From: Exiguobacterium antarcticum DSM 14480
Lineage (GTDB): Bacteria > Bacillota > Bacilli > Exiguobacteriales > Exiguobacteriaceae
NCBI RefSeq assembly: GCF_000685865.1
Contig: NZ_JMKS01000003.1
Coordinates: 496,001-560,000 of the forward strand
DNA: 64,000 nucleotides
Reading direction: 5' to 3'
Shown here: positions 1 to 8,071 of the stretch, piece by piece
How positions within the stretch are numbered: the first letter of the stretch is position 1
Layout of the letters: each line of letters opens with the position of its first letter
Notes under the pieces: generated by a model
What the model saw: only the letters and a program-made list of their open reading frames with translations
Database searches by the model: none
Told to the model about the DNA's origin: nothing
Translations under genes and position numbers: made by a program

Positions 1-514
1 TTTCATTATGCGCAATCGCAAAAGCTGAGCCGCGCGGAAAATAATTTAAATCGATTTGAGCATTTCCCCGTCCGATGATTTTAATGTTTTTTGACCCGCC
101 ATATTTCCCGACTGTTGTATTTAACCGCAAAACAGAAGGTGGCACCAAGTCGAAGATGCTTGTCGTTGCACGGATTTTTGACGTACCTGTCTCATTCGTC
201 TTTTTGATGATGACACCATCCTCTAAAATGATGGTCGTATTGGAAGGAACCCCGACACGTAACGGGGAAAGATACACTCCTTTTGACAAGACTAGCGTTC
301 CTCCGCCTTCCGCCTCGATTTTTTCGAGATACGACCGAAGTGTGTAATGATTTCTAGTTTGGGCATTGTATGTCGAATACGCGCGAAGTGCAGGATCAAC
401 CGGTTCTGTCTGTGGCGTAATCCGGTAACTTTTCATACTGATTGCGTGTTCTGTGTCAGGTAAAAGCAGAAATACTAAGACCAGGCATACTCCAAGCATC
501 GTTCTTGTTTTCAT
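1..514 (-). CDS. secreted right-handed beta-helix (pectate-lyase-like) protein, N-terminal part
   Basis: Reading on the minus strand from ATG at 514, an open frame of 171 codons runs off the left edge of the window, so the C-terminus is missing. A GGGGATGAGG ribosome binding site precedes the start. The N-terminus is a signal peptide: basic MKTRT, a hydrophobic stretch, then a polar region. It is followed by a segment with GGGTLVLSKGVYLSPLRVG and NTTIILEDGVIIKKT. This glycine/asparagine-rich turn pattern is what is seen in glycosyl hydrolase 28 and pectate-lyase superfamily beta-helices. It is likely extracellular and may act on polysaccharide, but the catalytic region lies outside the window, so the substrate is unknown. 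It lies downstream of the thrS terminator and is transcribed in the same direction, as a separate unit. Confidence 0.7.
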   Translation of the reverse strand, partial: MKTRTMLGVCLVLVFLLLPDTEHAISMKSYRITPQTEPVDPALRAYSTYNAQTRNHYTLRSYLEKIEAEGGGTLVLSKGVYLSPLRVGVPSNTTIILEDGVIIKKTNETGTSKIRATTSIFDLVPPSVLRLNTTVGKYGGSKNIKIIGRGNAQIDLNYFPRGSAFAIAHNE

Positions 515-571
515 TCCCTCATCCCCTTCTCTGTTCCTATTATCGGTATTCGAGCATAGAATCTGTAGGAC

Positions 572-603
572 AAAAAAAGAGGGCAGCTGTGAGCCACCCT
601 CTT
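572..603 (-). terminator. rho-independent terminator of thrS
   Basis: On the minus strand a GAGGGTGGC/GCTGCCCTC stem with a 5-nt loop (two G-T pairs) is followed by seven T residues. It lies about 20 bp after the thrS stop codon. Confidence 0.85.
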
Positions 604-621
604 ATCGCTATTACTAAATCC

Positions 622-2562
622 TTATTTTGAACGGTTTGCGATTTCTTGTTCCAAGTCGCTGACGAACTGTTCCAGTGATGCGTTGCTTGAATCTTTTGAA
701 CCGTAGCGGCGGATATTGACTTCACGCGCTTCGATTTCTTTATCACCAAGAACGAGCATGACCGGTACTTTATTGACTTGTGCTTCGCGAATCCGGTAAC
801 CGAGTTTTTCATCCCGGAAGTCCGTTTCGACACGAATCCCTTTTTTCAGGAGAATCGCTTTGATTTCACGTGCGTAGTCTTCATGTACGCTTGAGACTGG
901 AATCAACTTCACTTGAACCGGTGCGAGCCATGTCGGGAATGCCCCTTTGTACTCTTCGATCAAGTACGCGACGAATCGTTCCATTGTCGAGACGACACCA
1001 CGGTGTAGGACAACAGGACGATGATCTTGTCCGTCATTTCCTTTGTACGTCAGCTCAAAACGTTCCGGCAAGAGGAAGTCGAGTTGGACGGTCGATAGCG
1101 TTTCGTCTTTGCCGAGTGCCGTCCGGACCTGCACGTCAAGCTTTGGTCCGTAGAATGCCGCTTCGCCTTCTGCTTCGAAGTACGGCAGCTCGAGCTCATC
1201 CATCGTTTCTTTTAACTCACGCTGCGCCATTTCCCAAATCGCATCGTTGTCGAAGTATTTTTCTTTATCAGCCGGATCACGGTACGACAGACGGAACTTG
1301 TAGTCTGTGATACCGAAGTCGGCGTATACTTCCTGAATCAAGTGGACGATTGCTTTGAACTCTTCCTTCATTTGATCCGGACGAACAAACGTATGTCCAT
1401 CGTTGAGGACCATGTAACGGACACGCTGGAGACCTGTTAACGCACCCGACATCTCATAACGGTGCATACCTCCGAGTTCTGCGACACGGAGCGGTAAATC
1501 ACGGTACGATCGCGGTTCGTTTTTATAAATCATCATATGGTGCGGACAGTTCATCGGACGGAGGACTAACTCTTCATTGTCCATCTCCATTTTCGGGAAC
1601 ATATCATCTTGATAATGATCCCAGTGTCCTGATGTTTTATACAATTCAACAGAACCGAGAACCGGCGTATAGACATGCTCGTACCCAAGTTCGAGTTCTT
1701 TATCGACGATATACCGCTCGACCGTCCGGCGGATGGCTGCGCCTTTTGGCAACCACATCGGTAGACCTTGACCGACATCTTGAGACGTAAAGAACAAATT
1801 GAGTTCTTTTCCGAGTTTCCGATGGTCCCGTTCTTTTGCTTCTGCCAGGAAATGCAGGTGTTGTTTCAACTGGTCTTTATTCGCCCATGCTGTTCCATAA
1901 ATCCGTTGGAGCATCTTGTTTTTCGAATCGCCGCGCCAGTAAGCACCGGCGATGCTCATCAGTTTGAAGACTTGGAGTTTGGCTGTCGCCGGCACGTGTG
2001 GTCCACGGCAAAGATCAAAGAACTCGCCTTGACGGTAGAATGTTAAGTCCTGATCCGCTGGAATCGATTCGATCAGTTCGATTTTGAGCGGATCGTTTAA
2101 TTCTTGATAAACAGCCAGTGCCTCGTCACGTGAAACGACTTCCCGTTCGATCGGTAAGTTTTCACCGGCAATCTTATTCATCATCTTTTCGATTTCCGGC
2201 AGGTCTTCCTCTGTCAGACGGCGCTCCATATCGATGTCATAATAAAACCCGTTTTCGATCGTCGGTCCGATTCCAAGATGAATCGTCTCGTCCGGGTACA
2301 GACGTTTGATGGCTTGAGCCATCAAGTGTGCCGATGAGTGGCGGATCAAATCTAATCCTTCTTCCGAGTCCGGCATGACGAGTTCAATGGAACCATCCTC
2401 TTCGATTGGACGACGGTAGTCGATGACTTGTCCGTTCAGTTTTGCGGCGAATGCTTTTTTTCGTAATCCTGGACTAATTGAAGCGGCGACTTCTTCAGCT
2501 GTAGTTCCGGCTGCAAATTCTTTTACTGCACCATCTGGAAATGTAAGAGCAATGTTTGACAT
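622..2562 (-). CDS. thrS: threonyl-tRNA synthetase
   Basis: Class II aminoacyl-tRNA synthetase of 646 residues, full length for the family, which charges tRNA-Thr in the cytoplasm. The order is an N-terminal TGS domain (1-62), the editing domain with the HSSAH metal/catalytic motif (75-79) and a Cys at 185 in CRGPH, the catalytic core with the zinc ligand Cys339 in MNCPHH, the motif 3 region [14 protein letters not shown], and a C-terminal anticodon-binding domain. It is transcribed alone from its own promoter through a T-box leader and ends at a strong terminator, so expression should rise when tRNA-Thr is uncharged. ATG start. Confidence 0.98.
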   Translation of the reverse strand: MSNIALTFPDGAVKEFAAGTTAEEVAASISPGLRKKAFAAKLNGQVIDYRRPIEEDGSIELVMPDSEEGLDLIRHSSAHLMAQAIKRLYPDETIHLGIGPTIENGFYYDIDMERRLTEEDLPEIEKMMNKIAGENLPIEREVVSRDEALAVYQELNDPLKIELIESIPADQDLTFYRQGEFFDLCRGPHVPATAKLQVFKLMSIAGAYWRGDSKNKMLQRIYGTAWANKDQLKQHLHFLAEAKERDHRKLGKELNLFFTSQDVGQGLPMWLPKGAAIRRTVERYIVDKELELGYEHVYTPVLGSVELYKTSGHWDHYQDDMFPKMEMDNEELVLRPMNCPHHMMIYKNEPRSYRDLPLRVAELGGMHRYEMSGALTGLQRVRYMVLNDGHTFVRPDQMKEEFKAIVHLIQEVYADFGITDYKFRLSYRDPADKEKYFDNDAIWEMAQRELKETMDELELPYFEAEGEAAFYGPKLDVQVRTALGKDETLSTVQLDFLLPERFELTYKGNDGQDHRPVVLHRGVVSTMERFVAYLIEEYKGAFPTWLAPVQVKLIPVSSVHEDYAREIKAILLKKGIRVETDFRDEKLGYRIREAQVNKVPVMLVLGDKEIEAREVNIRRYGSKDSSNASLEQFVSDLEQEIANRSK

Positions 2563-2587
2563 GACTGCTTCCCCCTCAAATTAAAAT

Positions 2588-2839
2588 AAAAAAGACCCAT
2601 CCCTCAAAAAGGGACGAGTCTCAATCTCGTGGTACCACCCTCGTTCCCGAACATGTTGCCATGTACCGGCTCGAACACGCGATAACGGGCGTGACACGCA
2701 AACGGATTAGCCCCGCTTGAGCTATGAGGGAGTAAAGAAATGACGGATTCCATGAGAAGCTTTCACCATCCTTCTCTCGCTGATCTGGACCATTTCATTT
2801 TTCGTGTCCTCAATCGTAGCTGACATCTATACAGATTGT
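2588..2839 (-). promoter_or_regulatory. T-box leader of thrS
   Basis: The minus strand carries the invariant antiterminator core GGGTGGTACCACG (2628-2640). Just before thrS there is a terminator hairpin with a T tail (about 2588-2621). In Stem I, TGAGG pairs with CCTCA and GAAATG with CATTTC. The loop between them on the 3' side contains ACT (complement of 2731-2733), a threonine codon. The fold was drawn by eye, but specifier and gene agree. The expected mechanism is that uncharged tRNA-Thr stabilises the antiterminator and allows thrS transcription. Confidence 0.93.
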
Positions 2840-2845
2840 GTCCTT

Positions 2846-2875
2846 AGTATAGCGAAAATCGAACTTCCTTGACAA
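2846..2875 (-). promoter_or_regulatory. sigma-A promoter of thrS T-box transcript
   Basis: -35 TTGTCA (2870-2875) and -10 TATACT (2846-2851), separated by 18 bp, immediately upstream of the T-box. Confidence 0.75.
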
Positions 2876-2881
2876 GAGAAA

Positions 2882-3799
2882 TTAATAGCGACGGCGGTTT
2901 TCACCTAAAAACTCAACCGGATTCGTGGTCGTCCGGATTCGTTCCATCAATCGCATCGCTTTTAATTTATCGCCTTGATCATTCGTAATGCCAAAATGTA
3001 ACTCGAGTTCGTCATAGGAAAGGTTGGAACTGAATAAGGTCGGTAACCGGTGCATCATCCGATACTGAAGAATGATGCCGAACAATTCATCACGGACCCA
3101 GGGACTAATGGATTCTGCGCCGATGTCATCAATCAACAAGACAGGAACCGTCTGGAAACTTTCCAAAAACGTATCAAAACTATCGGACCGGATACGGCGT
3201 TTCGCTTCCGAGACAAAACCAGGTGCATGGACAAGAATCGTTGCAATCCGTTCTTTTTTCAAGGCATTGCCGATTGCAGCCAGAAGATAAGTTTTTCCGA
3301 CGCCAAAACTCCCGTGTAGATACAATCCTTTTGTTTGTTGTTTCGAACGCGCAGAATTTAAAAATTGTGAGGCAGCCCGCAAGGCCAGTTTCCGGTCCGT
3401 CGTCGTCAAATCAAAATCACTGAAGTTCGCATCCCGGACTTCATCCGGTAAAAACAAACTTTTGAACTTTTTCTCTAAAGCCCGTTCATTTTCAAGATCA
3501 CGTAACGCTTGTGTTTTTTCATAGGCGACCATGATTTGACCTTTCTCTAGATGGAGAACAGGCTGGTATCCTTCGATGACAGCCTTCTTCTCAATGATTT
3601 GATTCCCATGCATCTGTTCGGCGTACTCATTTAGCTTCAGCATCCCTCGCTCAATCGTCCGTTGATCGATTTCCGGATGTGTTCGTAAAAACATGATGAC
3701 GCCCGGATGTGACAATACACGTTGATGGATGGCCCGAACCGATTCCGCCACGTCCGGCCGATTTAAAATCTTTTCAATCGATGATTGGATATGTTCCAT
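2882..3799 (-). CDS. dnaI: primosomal protein DnaI, helicase loader
   Basis: AAA+ ATPase of 305 residues that loads the replicative helicase during initiation and restart, working with DnaB and DnaD. Walker A is GSFGVGKT (163-170) and Walker B is LLIDDIGAE (about 221-229); the arginine-rich C-terminal end is typical. It lies 12 bp after dnaB, as in B. subtilis, and both are probably on one transcript. Oddity: the whole protein contains no cysteine. The N-terminal domain of B. subtilis DnaI is a zinc-binding fold with Cys ligands, and in the equivalent stretch here (about 65-105) these are replaced, so this domain cannot bind zinc in the same way. Confidence 0.95.
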   Translation of the reverse strand: MEHIQSSIEKILNRPDVAESVRAIHQRVLSHPGVIMFLRTHPEIDQRTIERGMLKLNEYAEQMHGNQIIEKKAVIEGYQPVLHLEKGQIMVAYEKTQALRDLENERALEKKFKSLFLPDEVRDANFSDFDLTTTDRKLALRAASQFLNSARSKQQTKGLYLHGSFGVGKTYLLAAIGNALKKERIATILVHAPGFVSEAKRRIRSDSFDTFLESFQTVPVLLIDDIGAESISPWVRDELFGIILQYRMMHRLPTLFSSNLSYDELELHFGITNDQGDKLKAMRLMERIRTTTNPVEFLGENRRRY

Positions 3800-3811
3800 C
3801 TCACTACTCCT

Positions 3812-5167
3812 TTATTTGCCCTTGAGCTCCCGCAGAATCCGTTCCATTTCTTCATCATCTGGCACTTCGGCTTCAAAGCTCGCTTTTTTCGTCGCTTCAT
3901 ATTGCTGCTGTTTTTCTTTTTCTTCTTGTAACCATTTTGGATTCGGACCGGTCGCATTCGAACGACCTCTTCGTCCTCCGACCGTCTGCCGTGAACGTTC
4001 TTGCTTCTGGTCCTGTTTTTTCGAAATCAACTCGTCTTGTTCTTTCGTTTTCGCCAACGCTTCAGCCGCTGTCACGTACCCTTTTTGTTTCCAGTCGTCG
4101 ACGATTGAAAGTAAGAAGTTTTTACTGAACCGATTATCTTTTTTGATGACAAGTGCATAGTAGTAAGCTGCATTGACGATACCGGATGACATCTCATAAT
4201 CGATGATCAACTGTTGAATCAACTCTTCGTCCCGCTCCGACAAGGCTTTGACTTTTCTTAATTTCGCAACGTAATGTTTCGGATGGGTCCCTTCCATCGT
4301 TTCCGTTTCACTCAGCTCACCGACTTCCACTTCCTCGAGGACCGCCACCTTCGCTTTTTTCTCGCGACTCAGCTTTTGCTTCGCCGACAACATCATTTGT
4401 TTACAACGCTCTTGTTTTTCACTGTCCGTCATCGGCAAATACGCTTCGTGACGAAAACGAGCATTTAACAGTTCCGCCATCAACGCCTCGTTCGATTGTG
4501 TCACGTAGGCTAATTTCAACAAGAGATGATCAATTGATTTCGTATAAAAACTACGTGGGAGGAACCGATCGGTCTGACGTTTCATTTCTTCGAGGTCAAA
4601 GGAATAATCAAATTCATAGGCAGCCCGTTCTTGTTTCGCATACGACTTTGGCTGATGCGCTGAAGCCAAACCGGCTTTGACATCAAATACTTGATCAAAG
4701 CGTACCGTTCGATCGACGACGTTTTTCGGTAATGGCTCCGTCCGGAATCGATTTTGTAACGACCGGAATCGAATTTCACCGACACGATAAAACAGTAAAC
4801 TCGATAACACACCATCGTTCAAAAAAGTATGCGGGGCTAACGGCACACGTATTTGGTAGACATAACGATAAGCGGCTTGTTTGGCTTCAAATGTCCGAAT
4901 CAAGCCGATCCCTTCGAGCTTAAACAGTTCCTCTTTAAATTCCTCGACTGAAAACCCAAGTAACGTCCCAAGTTCCGCATGTGAAATATATTGAGATTTT
5001 GTTTTTCCAGGAATCATCTCACTCCAAAACGTTTGGTACAAACCAAGTGCCTTCACCCCAATGATTGGTTGATATAAATAATAGAGGGACTGATAGGCTT
5101 CCCGATCGACGACACCATTACTCATGATCAGGCAGAGATCAGTCCCTGACAATTCACGTTCCATCAT
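3812..5167 (-). CDS. dnaB: replication initiation and membrane attachment protein DnaB
   Basis: A 451-residue protein of the Firmicute DnaB/DnaD family (not the E. coli DnaB helicase). It takes part in primosome assembly at oriC and at stalled forks, bringing the DnaC helicase through DnaI. The DDBH2-type YYxxxI signature region appears as IVNAAYYYALVIKKDNRFSKN (in two overlapping pieces) near residue 340. A low-complexity, K/Q/E-rich tail follows. It is the first gene of the dnaB-dnaI pair. A terminator-like hairpin separates it from nrdR upstream. Confidence 0.95.
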   Translation of the reverse strand: MMERELSGTDLCLIMSNGVVDREAYQSLYYLYQPIIGVKALGLYQTFWSEMIPGKTKSQYISHAELGTLLGFSVEEFKEELFKLEGIGLIRTFEAKQAAYRYVYQIRVPLAPHTFLNDGVLSSLLFYRVGEIRFRSLQNRFRTEPLPKNVVDRTVRFDQVFDVKAGLASAHQPKSYAKQERAAYEFDYSFDLEEMKRQTDRFLPRSFYTKSIDHLLLKLAYVTQSNEALMAELLNARFRHEAYLPMTDSEKQERCKQMMLSAKQKLSREKKAKVAVLEEVEVGELSETETMEGTHPKHYVAKLRKVKALSERDEELIQQLIIDYEMSSGIVNAAYYYALVIKKDNRFSKNFLLSIVDDWKQKGYVTAAEALAKTKEQDELISKKQDQKQERSRQTVGGRRGRSNATGPNPKWLQEEKEKQQQYEATKKASFEAEVPDDEEMERILRELKGK

Positions 5168-5189
5168 TTGATTGGTCCCTTCTTTCGTG

Positions 5190-5229
5190 AGAAAAAGAGA
5201 GGGCGTTCTGAACAGACAGACGACCTCTC
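5190..5229 (-). terminator. terminator-like hairpin between nrdR and dnaB
   Basis: On the minus strand GAGAGG..CCTCTC closes a hairpin, with an inner CGT/ACG pairing, and is followed by TTTTTC. It lies in the 67-bp gap between nrdR and dnaB, so it may end or partially attenuate transcription coming from nrdR. Confidence 0.6.
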
Positions 5230-5234
5230 CTTCA

Positions 5235-5717
5235 TTATGTTAGGTTTTCTCGTTCATTGTCTTGATGGCGTTCCATCAATTCAGATAACTCTTGGAAAAA
5301 GACGTTGATGTCTTTGAACTGCTTATAGACACTGGCAAATCGGACATAAGCCACTTCATCGACAGAAGCGAGTTCATTTAATACAAGACGCCCCACTTGT
5401 TCACTTGGAATTTCGTGTTGTGCGGTCGCGCGTAACGTTTTTTCGACACGACTGACGACGGTCTCCAATTGTTCGATGGAAATCGGTCGTTTTTCACACG
5501 CTCTAACCAATCCTCGCAGAATCTTATCCCGATTGAATTCATCACGCGTCCCATCTTTCTTGACGATGATGAGCGGTGTTTGTTCAATCATCTCAAATGT
5601 CGTGAAGCGATACCCGCAGGATTCACATTCACGCCGTCTGCGAATCGATCCAAAATCTTGCACGGGTCGTGAATCCAATACTTTTGTCCCGTTATAGTTG
5701 CAGGCTGGACAACGCAT
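5235..5717 (-). CDS. nrdR: transcriptional repressor NrdR
   Basis: A 160-residue regulator that represses ribonucleotide reductase genes according to the ATP/dATP balance. An N-terminal zinc ribbon (Cys3, Cys6 and the CESCG pair near 34-37) is followed by an ATP-cone domain starting at [19 protein letters not shown]. Length and layout are normal for the family. It lies 13 bp after the small unknown gene at 5731-6099 and upstream of dnaB, the same neighbourhood as B. subtilis ytcG. No NrdR box pair is expected here, because its targets (nrd genes) are outside the window. Confidence 0.97.
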   Translation of the reverse strand: MRCPACNYNGTKVLDSRPVQDFGSIRRRRECESCGYRFTTFEMIEQTPLIIVKKDGTRDEFNRDKILRGLVRACEKRPISIEQLETVVSRVEKTLRATAQHEIPSEQVGRLVLNELASVDEVAYVRFASVYKQFKDINVFFQELSELMERHQDNERENLT

Positions 5718-5730
5718 GTCGTACCTCCAT

Positions 5731-6099
5731 TCACGTAATTTCTCTTGTGCCGATCATCTTCAAACGATACGCGGCATCGAGGTCCTGATAAATCGACTCA
5801 ATCCATTTTTCAAGATCCGGACCTAACAATCCGTCCCGATGTAAAAAGAGATCGACAGCTGTCCGACCTGATCCGACCATGATGACGGTTGCAAGTCCGT
5901 CTAGTCCAGATGCCTGGAAGGCCAATTCCCCTCTTCCTTGGTCGATTCGTTTGACTGTTCCTTGTTGGCGTGTAATCGCCGTTTCTAGACCTGTGAACAA
6001 CATCTCTGCTGTCGCTGCATAATAGTGCGTCCGTAATTTTTCATTTTTATGTGTGTCCGATGTTTCCATTTGTTTTTGCAAACGTTCCTTTAGTCCCAT
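5731..6099 (-). CDS. small cytosolic protein of unknown function
   Basis: A 122-residue protein with no signal peptide and no membrane segment. I do not recognise a family with certainty. The N-terminus is charged and helical ([15 protein letters not shown]), the middle holds a helix with [17 protein letters not shown], and the rest alternates beta strands with an acidic helix. It starts after an AAGGTGATG site and ends 13 bp before nrdR, so the two are probably co-transcribed. The upstream neighbour speD ends in its own terminator. The position between speD and nrdR is not seen in B. subtilis, so the gene looks like a local addition. Confidence 0.75.
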   Translation of the reverse strand: MGLKERLQKQMETSDTHKNEKLRTHYYAATAEMLFTGLETAITRQQGTVKRIDQGRGELAFQASGLDGLATVIMVGSGRTAVDLFLHRDGLLGPDLEKWIESIYQDLDAAYRLKMIGTREIT

Positions 6100-6158
6100 T
6101 CGTCATCACCTTTTTCTGTTTTCTTCTACTATTAAGAATAACAGACGTCAGACATATT

Positions 6159-6188
6159 AAAAAGCCCTCGCCATGAAGACGAGAGCTT
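6159..6188 (-). terminator. terminator of speD
   Basis: On the minus strand AGCTCTCGT / GCGAGGGCT forms a stem followed by TTTTTAA, 17 bp after the speD stop. Confidence 0.75.
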
Positions 6189-6205
6189 GTTCATTCGTGT
6201 TTTTG

Positions 6206-6592
6206 TCAGTTAACGTGCTGAACCGTAGCAGCAGGAACTTTGACAGGTCCCAGACCACGTGGAATTTCGACAGTTTCACGGATTTTCGCATCGAGTGCAT
6301 CAGCGATATAATTCGCTGCGATAGCCGGATCGATCCGATCGCCACATGTAAATACATCAACCGATGCATATCCATGTTCTGGAAAACTATGAATCGTTAA
6401 ATGCGATTCAGAGATGATGACGACGCCGCTGACGCCGTGTGGAGCAAACTTATGGAATGCGACTTCACGTACTTCTGCACCAGCTTGAAGTGCTGCATCA
6501 ACAAAAAGTCGTTCTACAAATTCCATGTCGTTCAATTTTTCAGGATTACAATCCCAAAGTTCTGCAATAATGTGTCTTCCCATAGTATCCAT
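6206..6592 (-). CDS. speD: S-adenosylmethionine decarboxylase proenzyme
   Basis: Pyruvoyl-dependent enzyme making decarboxylated SAM, the aminopropyl donor for spermidine. It has 128 residues, the normal size of the small bacterial class. The self-cleavage site is [16 protein letters not shown], where the chain splits before the Ser of ESHLTIH to form the pyruvoyl group. I place the start at ATG 6592 (MDTMGRH), because this matches the family N-terminus and follows an AGGGGGG ribosome binding site; the open frame extends upstream to 6640, but that part is leader RNA. It is a single-gene unit with its own promoter, a long folded leader and a terminator. Confidence 0.96.
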   Translation of the reverse strand: MDTMGRHIIAELWDCNPEKLNDMEFVERLFVDAALQAGAEVREVAFHKFAPHGVSGVVIISESHLTIHSFPEHGYASVDVFTCGDRIDPAIAANYIADALDAKIRETVEIPRGLGPVKVPAATVQHVN

Positions 6593-6738
6593 TTGTGGAT
6601 CCCCCCTACATTCAATGGTCTTCAAAGTAGTTATGATCACTTACTTTGCGCCTGAGTCGTTCGCACCCACGGGGGAAAGTTAGTCCAGAGAGGTCCTAAC
6701 CCTTTAAGCTGCGATTGCCAGACCGATTGAAGTTCACG
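6593..6738 (-). promoter_or_regulatory. structured 5' leader of speD, candidate cis-regulatory RNA
   Basis: About 146 nt lie between the promoter and speD. On the minus strand there are, in order: a hairpin AAAG-GTTAG..CTAAC-TTT (6676-6705), a CCCCC run (6671-6675), a hairpin TGCG..CGCA (6647-6665) and a hairpin CAAAGTA..TACTTTG (6623-6648). Then comes the speD ribosome binding site GGGGGG (6601-6606). The C run can pair with the G run, which would hide the ribosome binding site. This suggests translational control, perhaps by a polyamine or a related metabolite. The fold was drawn by eye and no known family is claimed. Confidence 0.55.
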
Positions 6739-6744
6739 ATTTGA

Positions 6745-6773
6745 ATTATAGCGAGTATCAAAAAGATACACAA
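6745..6773 (-). promoter_or_regulatory. promoter of speD
   Basis: Perfect -10 TATAAT (6745-6750) with a weak -35 TTGTGT (6768-6773) at 17 bp, placing the transcript start near 6738. Confidence 0.6.
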
Positions 6774-6803
6774 GGATAAATTTCGAATTTTAATATATTT
6801 TCC

Positions 6804-6837
6804 TAAAAAAAACGCTCTACTGACTGCTGTAGAGCGA
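6804..6837 (-). terminator. terminator of gapB
   Basis: On the minus strand CGCTCTAC / GTAGAGCG with an 8-nt loop is followed by eight T residues. Confidence 0.85.
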
Positions 6838-6852
6838 TTCTTCCATATTTAA

Positions 6853-7896
6853 TTATTTTAGCTCAAGTTGTTTTTCTTCATTCTGTATCGCCTTGATATG
6901 CGCACCGACCAGATGGACGAGATCGACGACACGACATGAATACCCCCACTCATTATCGTACCAAGCAAGAACTTTTACTTGTCGTCCTCCCATGACCATC
7001 GTCGATAAACCATCCACGACCGTTGACTTTTCTTCACCGTTAAAGTCAATCGAAACAAGGGGTTCCATGGTCAGACCAAGAATTCCGTCGAGTGCTCCGT
7101 CTGCTGCTTTGACGAACGCTTCATTAACTTCTGCGACCGTCGTATCCCGACTCACTTCAACGACCAAGTCGACGAGTGATACGTTTGGTGTCGGCACTCG
7201 TAACGCTAACCCGTTTAATTTTCCTTCTAAATGTGGCAACACAAGCGAAATCGCCTTTGCCGCTCCGGTCGAAGTCGGAATGATCGATGAGCCGCAGGCC
7301 CGAGCCCGACGTAAATCCTTATGTGGATTATCGATGTTGTTTTGATCATTCGTAAAGGCATGGATTGTCGTCACAAGACCTGTCTCGATCCCAAATGCCC
7401 GATCGATGACTTGAACGACCGGTGCAAGGCAATTGGTCGTACAGGATGCGTTTGAGACGATATGATCCACTTCATGATCATACATCGCGTCATTGACCCC
7501 CATGACGATCGTCCGGATATCCCCTTTAGCCGGCGCCGTGATGACGACCTTTTTAGCACCTGCCCGCAGATGTTTGGCAGCACCTTCATCCGAATTGAAT
7601 TTCCCTGTCGCTTCGACGACGACATCGATTTCAAGCACTTTCCATGGTAAACGTTCAGGATCACGTTCGCTGACGATTTGGATGACCTGACCATTGATCA
7701 TCAATCCATTTTCGACGATTTCCACTGCATGTTCGAACTTCCCGTGAACCGTATCGTACTTGATTAAATGTGCGAGTGTTTCTGCCGGATAACTGGCGTT
7801 GATTGCCACGACTTCGCTTTTCCCCTCAGCGATCAATCGACGAAAAACCATTCGACCGATCCGCCCAAAACCATTGACTGCCACCTTGACTCCCAT
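6853..7896 (-). CDS. gapB: glyceraldehyde-3-phosphate dehydrogenase, GapB type (NADP-dependent, gluconeogenic)
   Basis: A 347-residue dehydrogenase. The Rossmann motif NGFGRIGR is at 8-15, the catalytic Cys152 lies in SNASCTTNC, and the NAS residues after the second strand (INASYPAETLAHL) match B. subtilis GapB rather than GapA. GapB runs in the gluconeogenic direction and prefers NADP. The start is ATG 7896, chosen for the match to the family N-terminus and the AGGGGGAT ribosome binding site; the frame stays open to 8187 but that part has no family match. Upstream lies a perfect cre site over the promoter, so CcpA repression during growth on sugar is likely. Neighbours coaE and speD are as in B. 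subtilis, but terminators on both sides make it a single-gene unit. Confidence 0.96.
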   Translation of the reverse strand: MGVKVAVNGFGRIGRMVFRRLIAEGKSEVVAINASYPAETLAHLIKYDTVHGKFEHAVEIVENGLMINGQVIQIVSERDPERLPWKVLEIDVVVEATGKFNSDEGAAKHLRAGAKKVVITAPAKGDIRTIVMGVNDAMYDHEVDHIVSNASCTTNCLAPVVQVIDRAFGIETGLVTTIHAFTNDQNNIDNPHKDLRRARACGSSIIPTSTGAAKAISLVLPHLEGKLNGLALRVPTPNVSLVDLVVEVSRDTTVAEVNEAFVKAADGALDGILGLTMEPLVSIDFNGEEKSTVVDGLSTMVMGGRQVKVLAWYDNEWGYSCRVVDLVHLVGAHIKAIQNEEKQLELK

Positions 7897-7945
7897 ATCT
7901 GGATCCCCCTTCAATGTGACGGATGATGCTCCGTTTACAGATAGA

Positions 7946-7974
7946 ACTATATCATGAAATGTAAGCGATTTCAT
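7946..7974 (-). promoter_or_regulatory. gapB promoter -10 with overlapping cre (CcpA operator)
   Basis: The cre TGAAATCGCTTACA (minus strand, 7960-7973) fits the TGWAANCGNTNWCA consensus at every position. It is embedded in a 21-bp palindrome (7954-7974) with ATGAAAT / ATTTCAT arms. The -10 TATAGT is at 7946-7951, so the operator covers roughly -15 to -35. This position is expected to give repression. Confidence 0.75.
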
Positions 7975-7984
7975 TATGTAATCT

Positions 7985-8020
7985 AAAAAAAGTGAGAGAA
8001 GTTGGTAACTTTCTCTCACT
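7985..8020 (-). terminator. terminator of coaE operon
   Basis: On the minus strand GTGAGAGAA..TTCTCTCAC is followed by seven T residues. It separates the polA-mutM-coaE transcript from gapB. Confidence 0.85.
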
Positions 8021-8071
8021 TTCATTTTGAAGTCTGTTTTTGTACTCGTCATTGGTTTGACGACTGACTTT

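Noticed and set aside
870-1310. Arg-rich plus-strand frame in thrS
   Set aside because: Shadow of thrS; no ribosome binding site.
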